Shown: positions 46,694 to 56,133 of the stretch, piece by piece
How the letters are laid out: each line of letters begins with the position of its first letter
Numbering within the stretch: position 1 is the first letter of the stretch
NCBI GenBank assembly: GCA_963815475.1
Contig: CAWFHD010000003.1
Location: forward strand, 7,564,001-7,628,000
From: Sulfopaludibacter sp963815475
Lineage (GTDB): Bacteria > Acidobacteriota > Terriglobia > Bryobacterales > Bryobacteraceae
Length of the DNA stretch: 64,000 nucleotides
Direction of reading: 5' to 3'
Program-made: the position numbers and the translations under genes
Notes under the pieces: model-generated
Database searches by the model: none
What the model saw: the letters and a program-made list of their open reading frames with translations, nothing else
What the model was told of the DNA's origin: nothing

Positions 46694-49333
46694 CTAATCC
46701 TGTCGAATTGCCGTGCGCGGATCGATTCTGGCCGCGCGGCTTGCGGGAATATAGCTTGCGGCCAGCATCACCACGCCTAGCAGAACGGCTACCGCCACGT
46801 ACACTTCGGGATCGGTGGGCCGCACCTGAAACAGCAGGCTGGTGAGCAGACGCGTTCCGGCAACCGCGGCGGCCAGACCGACGATCAGCCCGATTCCTGC
46901 GAGTGCCAAGCCGCGACCAAGGACAAGGCGAAGCACAGCGCCCTTCGAGGCGCCTAATGCGATCCGGACGCCAATCTCCCCCGTGCGCTGCGCCACGAAA
47001 TATGCCATTACCCCATAGACGCCGGCCATGGCAAGACACATCGCCAGACACGCGAAGACCGCCAGCAATAGAGTGCGAAATCGGGGCGCAGCTTCATGGT
47101 CTGAAAGCATGGCCTCCATCGTTGTGAACTTCATGGGGACATCCGCTGACCTTTCGTGCGCCAGCCTCCGCAAGGTCTCCGAAAACGCGGCAGGATCACT
47201 GGTGGTCCGCGCGATAATGCTCAAAGTCAGCCCGTTGAAACCATGCTGGCTGTAATTCATGTAGCACTCCGGCAGCGGCTCGCTCTCCGGGCCAAGTTGC
47301 CGGACATCGCCAACCACGCCGACAATCGTCATGCCTTTGAGAGTGTCGAAAGAGCAGAAGATGGTTCTGCCAAGCGGGTTCTGGTTGCCAAACGACTTCC
47401 GAACCAGCGCCTGATTCACTACAGCAACCAATGGCGCCTCCGGTGTATCGCCATCGCTGAAGTCGCGTCCCTTTGTAATGGGAGTTCCCAAAGCTGCAAA
47501 CGTGCCCGGCGCCACGATGGAGAACACAGCCTCCGGGGCGCGAGTCCAATCCGGATTCGCCGGCAGCCGGTCGATAAAATAGCCGCCCGAGGAATCGATG
47601 GACCCGGGCGGCGCCATGGTGGCGCCGGCCGCCACTACGCCGGGGAGCCTGCCGATTTGAGAGAGAGTCTCCCGAAAGAACTGGCGCGCCCGCGGGGTAG
47701 CGGTCGCCAGCGAGCCAGGCACCGTGGCTCGCATCACCAGCGCATTCTCAGGATGAAACCCCAGTGGCACGTGGCGCAAGGCCGCCAGGCTCTTCATCAG
47801 GAGACCTGCTCCCGAAAGCAGCGCCACGGCCAGGGCGATTTCGGCCACCACCAACGCACTCCGCAGGCGGACCATTCCGCCGCCGCTCGCCGAAAGGCGC
47901 ACCCCTCCTTGCTTCAACGCCTCACTCAATTCGACCTTGGATGCATACAGCGCGGGAACCAGCCCGAATAGCAGGCTGGTGACCACCGACACACCGAACG
48001 TGAAAGCTAGCACCCATCGGTCGATTCCGATTTCCGCAACCCGCGGCAGATCGGCTGGCGCTAGCACCACAAGCCCCCTCGACCCCAGATACGCGAACAG
48101 TAGCCCGATGACCCCCGCCGCCACCGAAAGCAGGAGGCTCTCCGTGATTAATTGGCGGACGATGCGCCGCCGGCTCGCTCCCAGCGCGGCGCGCAGTGCC
48201 ACTTCGCGCGTTCTCGCCATCGCCTTCCCGAGCAACAGGGTTGCGGTATTGGCGCATGCAATCAGAAGCACCAGGGCCACGGCGCCGAACAACATATAAA
48301 GGGTCGGACGAACGTCGCGCACCATGTCGTCCTGCATCCGCCCCACGGCTACGCCCCAACCTTTGTTGGTGTCCGGATATTGAAGCTCGAGACGTTTGGC
48401 GATGAGTGACATCTCTGTTTGCGCGCGTTCGAGGGAGACGCCCGGTTTGAGCCGCGCCACAGCGAGGTAGTTCCGCGCGGCGGCGGGATCCGTTGTCGCA
48501 CTCACCAAAAACCACAAGTCCGTCTTCTGCGGAAATCGGAAGTCCGGCGGCAGCACTCCCACGATCGTCCGCAATCCATAAACCTGGACGGTCTGGCCTA
48601 AGGCGCGCACGTCACCGCCATAGTGGCTCTGCCAATATCCGTAGCTGATCATCACAGCGCCGCTATTGCCCGGCTTCATCTCTTCGACGGTGGGGAAACG
48701 GCCGGCGATGGGCTGAACTCCGAAGACCTGGAAAAACTGCGGACTCGCGCCGGCCACGCGGGCATATTCCGCGTCGGCGCCGCGGATGGCCACCGTCTCC
48801 CGCTCGCCATAATATGCCATTGCCGCGAACGAGGAGCTCTGCTTCAGCCACTCCCGGACTTCGCGGTCCGAGACCTGCTTGGAAAGCGTAGTGACGGCCT
48901 GGCCGGCCGCGGAGAAATCGGACAGCGTTACAATACGCTCCGCATCCCGATAGGCTAGCGGCTTCAAAAGCACAGCATTCACCACACTGAAAACGGCAGT
49001 GTTGGCCCCCACGCCAAGCGCCATGATCACAACGCTGAGCGTGGCGAAGCCTGGACTTCGGCGCAGACTTCGGGCGGCATATCGCAGATCTCGCAAGAGA
49101 TCCTCCACGAAATTCACGCGTCGCGCATCGCGGCTCTCCTCCTGAAACTGGAGCGCGCCTCCCATTTTGCGAACTGCCGAACGACGCGCTTCCTCCGGGG
49201 CCAGGCCCGCGGCCATGTCTTCTTCCACCAGTTGATCGAAATGAAAACGAAACTCGTCGTCCAGTTGACAGTCCAAGTCGCGGCGACGGAAGAGCGAAAG
49301 GAGCCGCAGCCGGATTTTGGCGAGCACGCGCAT
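46694..49333 (-). CDS. ADOP-type MacB/FtsX permease 2
   Basis: The 879-residue product has the extra N-terminal segment typical of ADOP (FRRRDLDCQLDDEFRFHFDQ, APEEARRSAVRKMGG). The first membrane unit begins VVIMALGVGANTAVFSVV. A MacB-type periplasmic domain precedes ALVLLIACANTATLLLGKAM, and a second unit ends YIPASRAARIDPRTAIRQD. There is no ATPase alongside. It starts 1 bp after the PadR gene, so the regulator controls it. Substrate is unknown. Confidence 0.9.
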   Translation of the reverse strand: MRVLAKIRLRLLSLFRRRDLDCQLDDEFRFHFDQLVEEDMAAGLAPEEARRSAVRKMGGALQFQEESRDARRVNFVEDLLRDLRYAARSLRRSPGFATLSVVIMALGVGANTAVFSVVNAVLLKPLAYRDAERIVTLSDFSAAGQAVTTLSKQVSDREVREWLKQSSSFAAMAYYGERETVAIRGADAEYARVAGASPQFFQVFGVQPIAGRFPTVEEMKPGNSGAVMISYGYWQSHYGGDVRALGQTVQVYGLRTIVGVLPPDFRFPQKTDLWFLVSATTDPAAARNYLAVARLKPGVSLERAQTEMSLIAKRLELQYPDTNKGWGVAVGRMQDDMVRDVRPTLYMLFGAVALVLLIACANTATLLLGKAMARTREVALRAALGASRRRIVRQLITESLLLSVAAGVIGLLFAYLGSRGLVVLAPADLPRVAEIGIDRWVLAFTFGVSVVTSLLFGLVPALYASKVELSEALKQGGVRLSASGGGMVRLRSALVVAEIALAVALLSGAGLLMKSLAALRHVPLGFHPENALVMRATVPGSLATATPRARQFFRETLSQIGRLPGVVAAGATMAPPGSIDSSGGYFIDRLPANPDWTRAPEAVFSIVAPGTFAALGTPITKGRDFSDGDTPEAPLVAVVNQALVRKSFGNQNPLGRTIFCSFDTLKGMTIVGVVGDVRQLGPESEPLPECYMNYSQHGFNGLTLSIIARTTSDPAAFSETLRRLAHERSADVPMKFTTMEAMLSDHEAAPRFRTLLLAVFACLAMCLAMAGVYGVMAYFVAQRTGEIGVRIALGASKGAVLRLVLGRGLALAGIGLIVGLAAAVAGTRLLTSLLFQVRPTDPEVYVAVAVLLGVVMLAASYIPASRAARIDPRTAIRQD

Positions 49334-49334
49334 T

Positions 49335-49664
49335 TTACACCTCCTGAATAACCAGGTCGATCGCGGCCGAGAGTCGAGTCCAACTTGCCAGTTCCTTCTC
49401 CAATTGCCGGTGGCCGGGTCGAGTCAGCGAGTAGAATTTTGCCATACGCCCAGTCTCGGTTGGCCGCCACTCAGACTTGATCCAGCTTTGCTGCTCCAAG
49501 CGGTGGAGGGCCGGGTAGAGCGAGCCCTGCTGAATCTGGAGGGTTTCTTTGGAGACCTGCTGGATGCGCTTCGCTATAGCCCAACCGTGTTTGGGCTCGA
49601 GAGAAATGGTCTTCAGGATCAACAAATCGAGAGTTCCCTGGACGAGATCGGTCGGTCTAGCCAT
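49335..49664 (-). CDS. PadR-family transcriptional regulator
   Basis: The 109-residue protein has the PadR winged helix (VQGTLDLLILKTISLEPKHG, IQQGSLYPALHRLEQQSW, TRPGHRQLEKELASW). This matches the Acidobacterial PadR subfamily found next to ADOP genes. It precedes ADOP 2 with 1 bp between them and is thus its likely repressor. Its ligand is unknown. Confidence 0.9.
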   Translation of the reverse strand: MARPTDLVQGTLDLLILKTISLEPKHGWAIAKRIQQVSKETLQIQQGSLYPALHRLEQQSWIKSEWRPTETGRMAKFYSLTRPGHRQLEKELASWTRLSAAIDLVIQEV

Positions 49665-49724
49665 ACACCTAGGTTATCAACAATTGTAGACGATCAGAGT
49701 ATGGGCTTGGTTAGCCTGGCGGAG

Positions 49725-52258
49725 TTAGTCCCATTTCAGCGCGATTAAGGGATCGACGCGCGTGGCTCTTCGGGAGGGAATCCAACTTGCCAGCATCGCG
49801 ATGGCCAGCCAGGCCAGGCAGGCAGCCGCAAAGGCGATTGGATCGCAGGGACTGAGGCCGTAGAGATAGCCTCTGAGCAGGCGGACTGTTGCCGCGCTTA
49901 GGGCGAGGCCGAGCACCACTCCAGCAGCGGTGATTCTCAGTCCGTGCGACAACACCATCCACTGCACGTCGCCCGGCGCCGCGCCTAAGGCCATGCGAAC
50001 GCCAATCTCCCGCGTGCGCTGCGATACGGCGTAAGCCACCACTCCGTAGAGTCCGATGGCGGCCAGCAGGATAGCCAAGGCTCCGATGCCAGCTACCAGC
50101 GCGGCCCGCCACCTTAGTTCCCAGTATGAGAGCGCGTCGGCGTCTTCCAGGGTGGAGACCTCGTAAATCCTTAGTTTCGGACCCGCGCCCGCGGCTAGTT
50201 GCGTTAGCGGGTTTGACCACAGGAGCGGCTTGCCTTCGGTTTGGAGGATGAGCGCGAAAGTACTTGTCTTGCGATCCTGTTGGCGTGCTACATAATAGGC
50301 AGGTTCGGCCGCCACGTCGAGCGCGTATCGCGTGTCGCGCGCCACTCCAACCACTTGCAGAGGCGCGCGAGTCGCCGGCGTGCAGCCGATCCACAGCGTT
50401 TTGCCGAGCGCCTCTTCGCCGGCCCACCATGTGCGCGCCAATGTTTCGGATACCACGGTCTCGGGCGCGTCCGAAGCTCCCACGCTCCGTCCCTTCATGA
50501 TCCGCACACCCATCATGGTGAAATAATTCGGTTCGACGGTGTTACTGGAGATGTGACGCGGCGGTTCGGTGGCCGACGTGGCGGCGCACGCTCCCGGCGC
50601 CGGTCCCAGCGATCCGCGCGCCAGTGTAGCGTCGCTCACTCCGGGAATGCGACGCGCCTGATCGAGCAGGCGTGTGAAGAGCGCCTCGGCCTCATGCGGC
50701 GTGTAGACGCGGGGAGATGCGAATAGATTCACCGACAGGCGATGATCTCGTGCGAAGCCGGGGTCGGCGGTCTGTGCGCGCTCAAGCGCACGCAGCATCA
50801 GGCCTGTGCCGATGAGCAGTGCCAGCGACAAAGCGACTTGAGCCAACGCATAGAATTCGCGCTGGCGGGACGTGCGCTGGCCGCCGCGCCTTGCAGGCTC
50901 TGGTTTACCGTGCGTTTGCTGCTTTCCACCGCGGCGGGCAGGCTGAACAGCAGCGCGCAGACAATACCGACCGTGCTGAGCAGCAGGGTGACTCTCCAAT
51001 CCAAGCCCAATCCGATGCCTTGATACAGAGCGCCGGGAATCGAGGGGAGGGCCGCTTGGAGCGCGTGCCCGGTCCAGGCGCCGAAGAGGAGGCCAACGGT
51101 CACGCCTCCGGCCGCCAACACCATGCCCTCGGTGAGCGCTTCGCGGAAGACTCGCCCGCGGCCTGCGCCCAGGGCCTGCCGCACGGCAATCTCGCGCCGC
51201 CGAACGGAGGCCCGCCCCAGCAGCAGGTTCGCCACGTTGACGCACGCGATCAACAGCACCAGTCCGCACACCGCTGCTCCCATCGGCAACACTGCCTGCA
51301 GGTAGCGTTTTCCCGCCGTGCCTCCGAAGCCGGAAGCTGCGATCACTTGCAAGGGATCGTCGCGTTTGGATCGCCAGCGCGCATCCCAGACGCGCATTTC
51401 GGCGGCGGCTGCGGCGAGGCTCGAACCAGGCGTGAGGCGGCCGATCAGACCCACCTTCGGGTACCCTCCGAAGGTGGCGATCACACTGCTTTCGGGGATC
51501 CAGGCCTCCGCGAAGAGCGGCGGCATGTCTCCGCCGAAATTCTCCGGAGCCACTCCGATGATGCGAAAGGGGTGTTCCTCTACCATGATCTGCTTGCCCA
51601 GAACTCCCAGGTCGGCATGAAATCGCGATTGCCAGAGTCGATAACCGATTACAATCACCGGGGCGCCGGCGGGCAAGTCCTCATCGGGCGCGAACCAGCG
51701 TCCCAAAGCTGTGCGGAGCTGCAGCACGTGCGCATAGTTCGCCGACACGCTTCCGAAGCTGAGGAACAGGTTGAGGCGGTCGATATCGGCGGAACCTCCG
51801 AAACGGAAGACCGCGGCGGCTTCCATCGTACGCAGGCCGTTGCGCATTTCCAGATACTCCTGCCAGGTGCAGGCGGGGGCGCGCTCGCGAACCACTCGCA
51901 ACACTCGTCCGGCGTCGGGCACGGGCAGACGCCGGAAGTACACGCTGTCGAAAAAGCTGAAGAGCGTAGCATTCACGCCCATCGCCAAACCCAGGCAGAG
52001 CATCGCAGTGACGGCGTATCCCGGATTGCGGCGCAGGTTGCGGATCGCCATACGCAGGTCCATCCGCAGATCGGGAAGCATTCGCCGGTGAGGTGAGATG
52101 CGGATCAGAAAACAGCTGAGGGCTTGCCGCCAGTAGGACCAGCCGGTCTCCCCTGCCTCGCATAGATCTCCGGTGACAGCGTCGGCATCGCGACCGCCGA
52201 CCAGCCATCGGGCGAGTCGTTCCGCCAATGGCGCGCGGCGATCAGGCATTAGGCGCAT
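49725..52258 (-). CDS. ADOP-type MacB/FtsX permease 3, frameshifted
   Basis: From the ATG at 52258 the N-terminal segment (MRLMPDRRAPLAERLARWLV, AVTGDLCEAGETGW) differs from that of ADOP 2. The first FtsX unit follows (AMLCLGLAMGVNATLFSFFD, GLVLLIACVNVANLLLGRA). Near 50855-50890 the frame shifts by one missing base and the second unit continues (EFYALAQVALSLALLIGTGL ... SWIPSRRATRVDPLIALKWD). Restored length is about 844 residues. A perfect palindrome covers the start. An open frame continues upstream to a TTG at 52294, but it would translate the palindrome. Confidence 0.82.
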
Positions 52259-52285
52259 ATTTGTTCTATACACTAGAACAAATAT
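52257..52285. promoter_or_regulatory. perfect 12-bp palindromic operator candidate
   Basis: Arms ATATTTGTTCTA (52257-52268) and TAGAACAAATAT (52274-52285) are perfect inverted copies separated by TACAC. It overlaps the ADOP 3 start codon and lies 16 bp after the SDR stop. Read on the minus strand, TATAGA 7 bases before ATG could be a -10 box of a nearly leaderless transcript. That would place the operator over the promoter. Confidence 0.6.
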
Positions 52286-52300
52286 CAAACGCAAGGAGAA

Positions 52301-53095
52301 TTATAAGATACCGCGCAGGATGCCGCCTTCCGCTCGAATGGCCGCGCCGTTCGTCGCCGAAGAGAGCGGGCTCGAGAGGAACGCGACCATTGCTGCCACT
52401 TCATCCACCGTTTCGAAGCGACGCAGGAGAGAACCTGGGCGCGCGGTGGTAAAGAACTCCGCCTCAACTTGCTCTATGGTGGCACCCCTCGATTGCGCCA
52501 TGTCCTTCACAAATCCTTCGACGCCCTCGGAGCGCGTTGGACCCACGAGCACCGAATTCACGGTCACTGGCGTACCCGCGCAGGTCTCGGCCAGTCCGCG
52601 GGCCAGTGCTACTTGCATGGTCTTGGTGACGCCGTAGTGAATCATCTCGACTGGAATGTGCACCGCGGATTCGCTGGAGATGAAAAGGATCCGGCCCCAT
52701 CCAGCCTGCTTCATACGCGGGAGGTATTGACGGCTGAGGCGCACACCGCTGAGGAAATTAGTTTCGATCATCGAAAGCCAGTCGGCGTCCGTAAGCTCTT
52801 CGAACGGCTTGAGCGAATAAGTGCCGAGATTGTTCACCAGGATGTCGACTTGGGGAAATGTGCGAGTCACCGTGTCCGCGGCATCCGCTTTCGAGAGGTC
52901 GGCGGCGAAGGACACAAGCGCGGCCGCGGGATGCGCCGCTTGAATCTGCTTGATGGCATCCTGAACGCGCGCCGCTGTACGGCCGTTCACAATCACGCGG
53001 GCACCCTCGGCGGCCAATGCCTTGGCAATCCCAAATCCAATCCCGGCCGTGGAACCGCTAATCAGGGCGAGTTTTCCGTTCAACTGAAGATCCAT
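52301..53095 (-). CDS. short-chain dehydrogenase/reductase
   Basis: A 264-residue SDR with cofactor motif GSTAGIGFGIA (TGxxxGIG-type, with Ser for Thr) and NNLG in place of NNAG. The catalytic set is visible: Ser in FISSESAVH, Tyr and Lys in HYGVTK. The C-terminus AAIRAEGGILRGIL is close to the family GG-I end. Arg in VNGRTAARV suggests NADP preference. Substrate unknown. Confidence 0.88.
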   Translation of the reverse strand: MDLQLNGKLALISGSTAGIGFGIAKALAAEGARVIVNGRTAARVQDAIKQIQAAHPAAALVSFAADLSKADAADTVTRTFPQVDILVNNLGTYSLKPFEELTDADWLSMIETNFLSGVRLSRQYLPRMKQAGWGRILFISSESAVHIPVEMIHYGVTKTMQVALARGLAETCAGTPVTVNSVLVGPTRSEGVEGFVKDMAQSRGATIEQVEAEFFTTARPGSLLRRFETVDEVAAMVAFLSSPLSSATNGAAIRAEGGILRGIL

Positions 53096-53130
53096 ACCGA
53101 CATGGATGGTCGGCGGCTATCCTGGGATGC

Positions 53131-54057
53131 ATGGCTGTGCGAAATGTGGAGGCCGAACTGGCCAGTTTAACCCCACTCCGGGAGGCCCCCTTGGGGGAAG
53201 CGGTCCCGACCCTTCGGAAGGCGATCGGCAACCGTGTGAATGTAGTGGCGGCGAAGGCCGCGAAGATCGCGGCGGAGCGGCAAATCCGTGAGTTGATCCC
53301 CGACCTACTGCGCGCCTTCGAACGTTTCTTCGAAAAGCCTGTTGAGCGCGACCCGCAATGCTGGGGCAAGAATGCGATCGCGAAGGCCCTGGTGGAGATG
53401 GAGCATCGCGAGTCGGCCACATTTCTGCGTGGCATCAAACACATTCAGATGGAGCCGGTGTGGCGCGGCGAGGAGGACACGGCATCCACGGTTCGCGGCA
53501 CCTGCATCTTGGCGCTCGTGGCATGCAGCGATATCGCGCCGGAACGAACGCTGCGCTGCCTGGTGGACGCGCTGGTGGACAGGGCGCCGCCCGTGCGAAT
53601 TGAGGCGGTCCGTGGATTAGCGCAGATGGATGGGGCGCTGCTGCTGAGGCTAAAGGCTCACGTGGGCGATGAGGAGTTGGACGTGGTCGGACAGGTGTTC
53701 GACAGCATTCTGGTGCTGGAGCGCGAGGAGGGGCTGGAGTTCGTCGCGCAGTTTCTCAGCGCCAAGAATGAGGCAGTTCGCGAGGAAGCTGCACTGGCGA
53801 TGGGGTCGTCGCGATTGCCGGCGGCGGTGGGATTGTTACGCCGAGCGTGGGTGGCGACGAAAGAGGAAGTGCTGCTGCGTGCGATTAGCGCCTCGCGGCA
53901 GGACGACGCCATCGCGTTCCTGCTGGAGGTGGTGCTGGACGGCCGGCTCCGAGATGCGCAGGCGGCGTTGGCCGCGCTCGAACTCCACAAGGAGTCGGAA
54001 GAGATCTGGAACCAGGTGGAGGCGGCGAAAAAGGAACGCGGCGGCCTCACGCCCTAG
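53131..54057 (+). CDS. HEAT-repeat protein
   Basis: The 308-residue all-helical product has repeated HEAT-like units, for example TLRCLVDALVDRAPPVRIEA and AKNEAVREEAALAMGSSRLP. It lacks a signal peptide and membrane segments, so it is probably cytoplasmic and binds proteins. It diverges from the SDR gene across 35 bp and converges on leuD, overlapping its 3' end by 11 bp. Partner unknown. Confidence 0.78.
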   Translation: MAVRNVEAELASLTPLREAPLGEAVPTLRKAIGNRVNVVAAKAAKIAAERQIRELIPDLLRAFERFFEKPVERDPQCWGKNAIAKALVEMEHRESATFLRGIKHIQMEPVWRGEEDTASTVRGTCILALVACSDIAPERTLRCLVDALVDRAPPVRIEAVRGLAQMDGALLLRLKAHVGDEELDVVGQVFDSILVLEREEGLEFVAQFLSAKNEAVREEAALAMGSSRLPAAVGLLRRAWVATKEEVLLRAISASRQDDAIAFLLEVVLDGRLRDAQAALAALELHKESEEIWNQVEAAKKERGGLTP

Positions 54058-54646
54058 TGTCGATGGAGCCTATTCTAGCGGCTTCGAACTTGGCAATCGC
54101 AGGTTCATGGCCGAGGATGTAGCCGAGTTCGTCGACTCCGTTCACCAGGCAGTGCTTGGAGAAGGCGTCAACGGGGAATTGCAGTTCGCGCCCCGACGGC
54201 GTGGTGAGCGTCTGTTTGGGCAGGTCGATCTTCACTACTGCGTCTGGCGCGGCAGCGAACAGTTCGGCGTGGACGTCGGACGGCACCACAATGGGCAGCA
54301 GCGAATTCTTGAGCGAGTTCTGTTTGAAGATGTCAGCGAACGAGGTGCTGATCACCGCGCGGAAACCGAACTGCGTGAGTGCCCAGGGTGCGTGCTCTCG
54401 CGAGGAGCCGCAGCCGAAATTGTCGCCGGCCAACAGCACCTGCGCTCCCGCAGCCTGGGGCTGATTGAGGACGAAATCGGGATTGGGATTACCCTGCGCG
54501 TCGTAGCGCCAGTCGTTGAAGAGCTGCTTGTCGAGACCCTGTTTCGACGTCGTCTTAAGAAACCGCGCCGGAATGATCTGGTCGGTGTCGACGTTGTTGA
54601 TGGGCAGCCGCAGGTAGCGGCTTTCGAAATTGGTGAATGGCTTCAT
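54047..54646 (-). CDS. leuD: 3-isopropylmalate dehydratase small subunit
   Basis: The 199-residue product has LeuD landmarks: NVDTDQIIPARFLKT, the GDNFGCGSSREHAPWAL loop and AVISTSFADIFKQNSLKN. It forms the aconitase-like isomerase with LeuC, converting 2- to 3-isopropylmalate. Its ATG overlaps the leuC stop (ATGA), giving translational coupling in the expected order. Confidence 0.95.
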   Translation of the reverse strand: MKPFTNFESRYLRLPINNVDTDQIIPARFLKTTSKQGLDKQLFNDWRYDAQGNPNPDFVLNQPQAAGAQVLLAGDNFGCGSSREHAPWALTQFGFRAVISTSFADIFKQNSLKNSLLPIVVPSDVHAELFAAAPDAVVKIDLPKQTLTTPSGRELQFPVDAFSKHCLVNGVDELGYILGHEPAIAKFEAARIGSIDTRA

Positions 54647-56043
54647 AGCAGTGTCCTCACGTCGGTGACTACGCCGGTCAGCGCGCTGGCGGCCGCTGTG
54701 AGCGGGCTCGCCAGGAAGGTCCGGCCGCCTTTGCCTTGACGACCTTCGAAATTGCGATTGCTGGTGGAGACGCTGTACTGGCCGGGCGAAAGCTGATCGC
54801 CATTCATCGCGATGCACATGGAGCAGCCGGGCTCGCGCCACTCGCAGCCGGCGGCGCGGAACAATTCGGGGAGCCCTTCGGCAATGGCCTGTCGTTTCAC
54901 TTCCTGCGATCCGGGGACCACCATCACGCGGACTTTGGGATTCACTTTGCGGCCCTTCAACAGGCCGGCGGCCGTACGCAGATCGGAGATCCGCGAATTG
55001 GTGCAGCTTCCGATGAAGACCACATCGATGGGATGACCGACGAGGGGCTTGCCGCCTTCGAGTCCCATGTACCGGAGAGCCTTGGCAACGGAATCGCGCT
55101 GCATCGGGTCGGCAATCTGCGACGGGTCCGGCAACGCCGCGTTGATGGAGACTCCCATGCCCGGGTTGGTGCCGTAGGTGATCATGGGTTCGAGCGCGTC
55201 GGCGTCGATGGTAGCGGAACGGTCGTAAGTTGCGCCTTCGTCGGTGGGCAGTTGATTCCAACGGGCGATTGCGGCGTCCCACTCCGAGCCCTGGGGTGCG
55301 TGCGGACGGCCGCTCAGATATTGATATGTGGTGTCGTCGGGCGCGATCAGGCCGGCGCGTGCGCCGCCTTCGATCGACATATTGCACACCGTCATGCGCT
55401 CTTCCATGGAGAGCCGGCGGATGGCGCTGCCGGTGAATTCGAAGACACTGGCCGTGCCGCCGCCCACGCCGATTTGCGCGATCAGCGCCAGAATGATGTC
55501 CTTGGCGGAGACGCCGTTTTTCAGGGTTCCATCCACCTTCACCTGGAAGGTCTTCGACTTTCGTTGCAGCAGGCACTGCGATGCCAGCACATGCTCCACT
55601 TCGCTGGTGCCGATGCCGAAGGCGAGAGCGCCAAATGCGCCGTGAGTGGCGGTGTGGCTATCGCCGCAGACCACGGTCATGCCGGGCTGCGTCAATCCCA
55701 GTTCGGGGCCGATGACGTGGACGATGCCTTGCCGGTCGCTATGAATGCCGAGGCAGCGGATACCGAAATCCTTGCAATTGGTTTCAAGTTGCGCGAGTTG
55801 CTTGGCCGCAATCTCGTCCACGATTGGCAGGGAACGGTCGCTGGTGGGAATGCTGTGATCGGCCGTGGCGATGGTGAGATCGGGGCGGCGGACCTTTAAG
55901 CCGCGCTCGCGCAGACCGTCGAAGGCTTGGGGTGATGTTACCTCATGCACCAGGTGGAGATCGATGAACAGGAGCGTAGGAGCGCCGGACTGTTCATGAA
56001 CGACATGGGAATCCCAGAGTTTTTCGATGATGGTTTGAGGCAT
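54643..56043 (-). CDS. leuC: 3-isopropylmalate dehydratase large subunit
   Basis: The 466-residue subunit carries the 4Fe-4S cluster: Cys in GSCTNSR and two in GCSMCIAMN. It shows VCGDSHTATHGAFGALAFGI and the start MPQTIIEKLWDSHVV. It lies 90 bp after leuB and overlaps leuD. Together they catalyse the second step of leucine synthesis. Confidence 0.95.
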   Translation of the reverse strand: MPQTIIEKLWDSHVVHEQSGAPTLLFIDLHLVHEVTSPQAFDGLRERGLKVRRPDLTIATADHSIPTSDRSLPIVDEIAAKQLAQLETNCKDFGIRCLGIHSDRQGIVHVIGPELGLTQPGMTVVCGDSHTATHGAFGALAFGIGTSEVEHVLASQCLLQRKSKTFQVKVDGTLKNGVSAKDIILALIAQIGVGGGTASVFEFTGSAIRRLSMEERMTVCNMSIEGGARAGLIAPDDTTYQYLSGRPHAPQGSEWDAAIARWNQLPTDEGATYDRSATIDADALEPMITYGTNPGMGVSINAALPDPSQIADPMQRDSVAKALRYMGLEGGKPLVGHPIDVVFIGSCTNSRISDLRTAAGLLKGRKVNPKVRVMVVPGSQEVKRQAIAEGLPELFRAAGCEWREPGCSMCIAMNGDQLSPGQYSVSTSNRNFEGRQGKGGRTFLASPLTAAASALTGVVTDVRTLL

Positions 56044-56133
56044 AAAATTCGAAGTCAGGAGCCAGGAGACTCGGTTGTGTGCTATCTCCTGACCCCTGTT
56101 TCCCTTGGCTGGTTCAAGCCGGTAAGCCTGGGC

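Noticed and set aside
52294..52294. TTG at 52294 as the ADOP 3 start.
   Set aside because: It would translate the perfect palindrome as coding sequence and has no ribosome-binding site; the ATG at 52258 is preferred.
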